DNA of 64,000 nt, from positions 643,501 to 707,500 of the forward strand of contig NZ_CP126980.1 in the NCBI RefSeq assembly GCF_030252345.1, read 5' to 3'. The notes beneath the pieces are model-generated. The model made no database searches, had not been told where the DNA came from, and saw only the letters and a list, made by a program, of their open reading frames with translations. Made by a program: the position numbers and the translations under genes. This document shows positions 62,042 to 64,000 of this stretch, piece after piece; position 1 is the first letter of the stretch, and each line of letters starts with the position of its first letter. Source of the stretch: Actinoplanes oblitus (lineage in GTDB: Bacteria; Actinomycetota; Actinomycetes; Mycobacteriales; Micromonosporaceae).

Positions 62042-62662
62042 GTGACCGCCGAGCATTACTTCAGCACCGACCCGGACGCCCCGATGCGCCGGGGTGAGAT
62101 CGAGTTCAGCGTGGCCGGCCGGGACTACCGGCTCGCCGTCGCCTCCGGGGTGTTCTCCGCCGGCCGGCTCGACCCGGGCACCGCGGTGCTGCTGCGCAAG
62201 GCCGGCCTGCCGACCGGTGACACCGGGGGTGCGCTGCTCGACCTCGGCTGCGGTTACGGCCCGATCACCTGCGTGCTGGCCACCGAGGCGCCAGGGGCGA
62301 CCGTCCACGCGATCGACGTGAACTCCCGCGCTCGCGAGCTGACCGCCGAGAACGCCGCGAGTCTCGGGCTGGCCGACCGGGTCCGGGTGAGTTCGCCGGA
62401 GGACGTCCCGGCCGATGTCACCTTCACCCAGATCTGGAGCAACCCGCCCACCCACGTCGGCAAGGCCGAGCTGCACGCGCTGATGGAGCGCTGGCTGCCC
62501 CGGCTCGCCCCGGCTGGCGTGGCCTGGCTGGTGATCAACCGGAACCTGGGCGGTGACTCCCTGCACACCTGGCTCGTCGCGAAGGGTTGGCAGGTCGAGC
62601 GGATCGCCAGCCAGCGAGGTTTTCGGGTGCTCAAGGTGACCGGAAAACCGGCTGCCATCTGA
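62042..62662 (+). CDS. RsmC-like class I methyltransferase
   Basis: A 206-residue protein like the catalytic half of 16S rRNA G1207 methyltransferase RsmC. SAGRLDPGTAVLLRKAGLP; motif I LLDLGCGYGPITCVLA; VHAIDVNSRARELTAENAA; and the N-P-P-x-H motif SNPPTHVGKAELHALMERWL for amino-group methylation of a purine. Single-domain forms like this are usual in Actinobacteria. GTG start at 62042. Exact target is inferred. Confidence 0.78.
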   Translation: MTAEHYFSTDPDAPMRRGEIEFSVAGRDYRLAVASGVFSAGRLDPGTAVLLRKAGLPTGDTGGALLDLGCGYGPITCVLATEAPGATVHAIDVNSRARELTAENAASLGLADRVRVSSPEDVPADVTFTQIWSNPPTHVGKAELHALMERWLPRLAPAGVAWLVINRNLGGDSLHTWLVAKGWQVERIASQRGFRVLKVTGKPAAI

Positions 62663-62688
62663 GACCTCGACCCGGCAGGATGCCGGAC

Positions 62689-64000
62689 ATGGGTTACGTG
62701 GATGTCGCCGGCGTCGGTTTCGTGCTGCCCGACGGGCGGGAGCTCTTCACCGACGTGTCGTTCCGGGTCGGCGAGGGCGCCAAGGTCGCCCTGGTCGGGC
62801 CGAACGGGGCGGGCAAGACCACCCTGCTGCGGACGGTGGCCGGGGACATCCCGGCGCAGAGCGGGACTGTCGCGCGCTCCGGCGGGCTCGGTGTGATGCG
62901 CCAGTTCATCGGCATGATCGGCGACGACCGGACGCTGGAGGACCTGGCCCTGTCGCTGGTCGCGCCGCCGCTGCGCGAGGCCGGGCTGGCATTGCGGCTC
63001 GCGACGGAGCGGCTGGACGACACCGAGAAGAGCCAGATCGCGTACGCGAACGCGCTGGCCACCTGGGGCGAGGTCGGCGGATACGACGCCGAGGTGCTCT
63101 TCGACACGGTCGCCGTCGCGATCTTGGGCAAGCCGTGGGACGAGGCTCGCAGCCGGATCGTCCGGACCCTCTCCGGCGGCGAGCAGAAACGCTTCGCCCT
63201 CGACCTGCTGCTGCGCGGCGGCGACGAGGTGCTGCTGCTCGACGAGCCGGACAACTTCCTCGACGTGCCCGCCAAACGCTGGCTGGAGCAGCGGATCCGC
63301 GAGTCGAACAAGTCGGTGCTCTACATCTCGCACGACCGGGAGCTGCTGGCGCAGACCGCTGACCGGGTGGTCGCCGTCGAGGGCGGTGGCGCGTGGACGC
63401 ATCCGGGCGGGTTCGCCTCCTGGCACGAGGCCCGGTCGAACCGGCACGAGCGGATGGAGGAGCTGCGCCGCCGCTGGGACGAGGAGCACGAGAAACTCCG
63501 CGAGCTGGTCTTCACGCTGAAGAACAAGGCGGCCTTCAACGACGGGCTGGCCTCGCGCTACCAGGCCGCGCAGACCCGGCTGCGCAAGTTCGAGGAGGCC
63601 GGCCCGCCGCCGCTGCCGCCCAAGGACCAGTCGGTGCGGATGAACCTGCGCGGCGGCCGTACCGGCAAGCGCTCGGTGATCTGCGAGAACCTGGAGCTGG
63701 AGGACCTGACGTTCCCGTTCGACCTGGAGATCTGGTACGGCGACCGGGTCGCCGTCCTGGGCGCCAACGGCACCGGCAAGTCGCACTTCCTGCGCCTGCT
63801 CGCGGCCGGCGGCAGCGAACCCGACCTGGAGCACCAGCCGGTCGACGGGGCACCGCTCACGCCGGTGCGGCACCACGGTGTCGCACGTCTCGGCGCGCGG
63901 GTGCGGCCCGGCCACTTCTCGCAGACCCACGACCGCCCCGAGCTGGTGGACAAGACGCTCGTCGAGATCCTCTGGCGGGGTGACGAGCACCGCTCCGGGA
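62689..64000 (+). CDS. ABC-F family ATP-binding protein (3' end outside window)
   Basis: At least 437 residues with two ATPase domains and no membrane helices, the ABC-F plan. Domain 1: Walker A GPNGAGKTT, signature LSGGEQKRFALDLLLRG, Walker B LLLLDEPDNFLDVP, H-loop SHD. A charged linker follows (RMEELRRRWDEEHEKLRELV). Domain 2: GANGTGKSHFLRLL, then cut off by the window end. The first Walker B has DEPDNFLD where most ABC-F proteins have DEPTNHLD. ABC-F proteins act on ribosomes. ATG at 62689 has AGGA 8 bases upstream. Confidence 0.83.
   Translation, partial: MGYVDVAGVGFVLPDGRELFTDVSFRVGEGAKVALVGPNGAGKTTLLRTVAGDIPAQSGTVARSGGLGVMRQFIGMIGDDRTLEDLALSLVAPPLREAGLALRLATERLDDTEKSQIAYANALATWGEVGGYDAEVLFDTVAVAILGKPWDEARSRIVRTLSGGEQKRFALDLLLRGGDEVLLLDEPDNFLDVPAKRWLEQRIRESNKSVLYISHDRELLAQTADRVVAVEGGGAWTHPGGFASWHEARSNRHERMEELRRRWDEEHEKLRELVFTLKNKAAFNDGLASRYQAAQTRLRKFEEAGPPPLPPKDQSVRMNLRGGRTGKRSVICENLELEDLTFPFDLEIWYGDRVAVLGANGTGKSHFLRLLAAGGSEPDLEHQPVDGAPLTPVRHHGVARLGARVRPGHFSQTHDRPELVDKTLVEILWRGDEHRSG

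Overview
The window is about 70% G+C or more, uses GTG and TTG starts freely, and keeps tuf/rpsJ, rpoB and secE-nusG in the order typical of high-GC Actinobacteria. Protein sequences and gene order (hadA-hadB between rpmG and tRNA-Trp, a GTG-started map, paired DUF1707 proteins) suggest a Micromonosporaceae member, most like Actinoplanes. This is inference from reading the sequence, not from a search.

Layout. 1-1917: end of the nuo operon (nuoM 3' end, nuoN). 1947-8677: an ordinary housekeeping/accessory stretch with an EgtD-like methyltransferase on + and a minus-strand row of GNAT, MOSC, GNAT, LLM oxidoreductase, DUF1707, MFS and htpX genes. 8856-8936: tRNA-Tyr. 9084-9575: yajQ. 9560-16044: a decayed integrative element sitting in the 3' end of yajQ. 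It is bounded by a 17-bp direct repeat with one mismatch. It carries a tandem GIY-YIG protein, a Schlafen-type AlbA_2 protein of lower G+C, a flavoprotein/XRE-TPR regulator pair with two palindromic candidate operators, four small genes, and an integrase that is truncated and frameshifted. 16083-21197: a small membrane protein, a LysE exporter, a sulfurtransferase, an HTH protein, a tiny secreted-type peptide and a GGDEF-EAL protein.

21292-36688: tRNA-Thr, tRNA-Met, rpmG, hadA, hadB, tRNA-Trp, secE, nusG, rplA, an ABC transporter pair, rplJ-rplL and rpoB-rpoC. The rplK (L11) gene expected between nusG and rplA is absent. A 1.1-kb spacer with two families of tandem repeats precedes rplJ and ends in what reads as an L10-leader attenuator.

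37684-61011: the str operon (rpsL, rpsG, fusA, tuf), the S10 operon (rpsJ to rpsQ), the spc operon (rplN to rplO, then secY, adk, map) and the alpha operon (infA, rpmJ, rpsM, rpsK, rpsD, rpoA, rplQ, truA). Together they supply most of the ribosome, the elongation factors, three RNA polymerase subunits and the Sec channel core. An 18-base motif recurs in the leaders of rpsL and rpsJ exactly, and upstream of infA with one mismatch. The window ends with a membrane-anchored unknown, an RsmC-like methyltransferase and the start of an ABC-F protein.

No rRNA genes, CRISPR arrays or insertion sequences were seen. The most notable observations are the yajQ-targeted element, the missing rplK, the shared leader motif and the rplJ attenuator.
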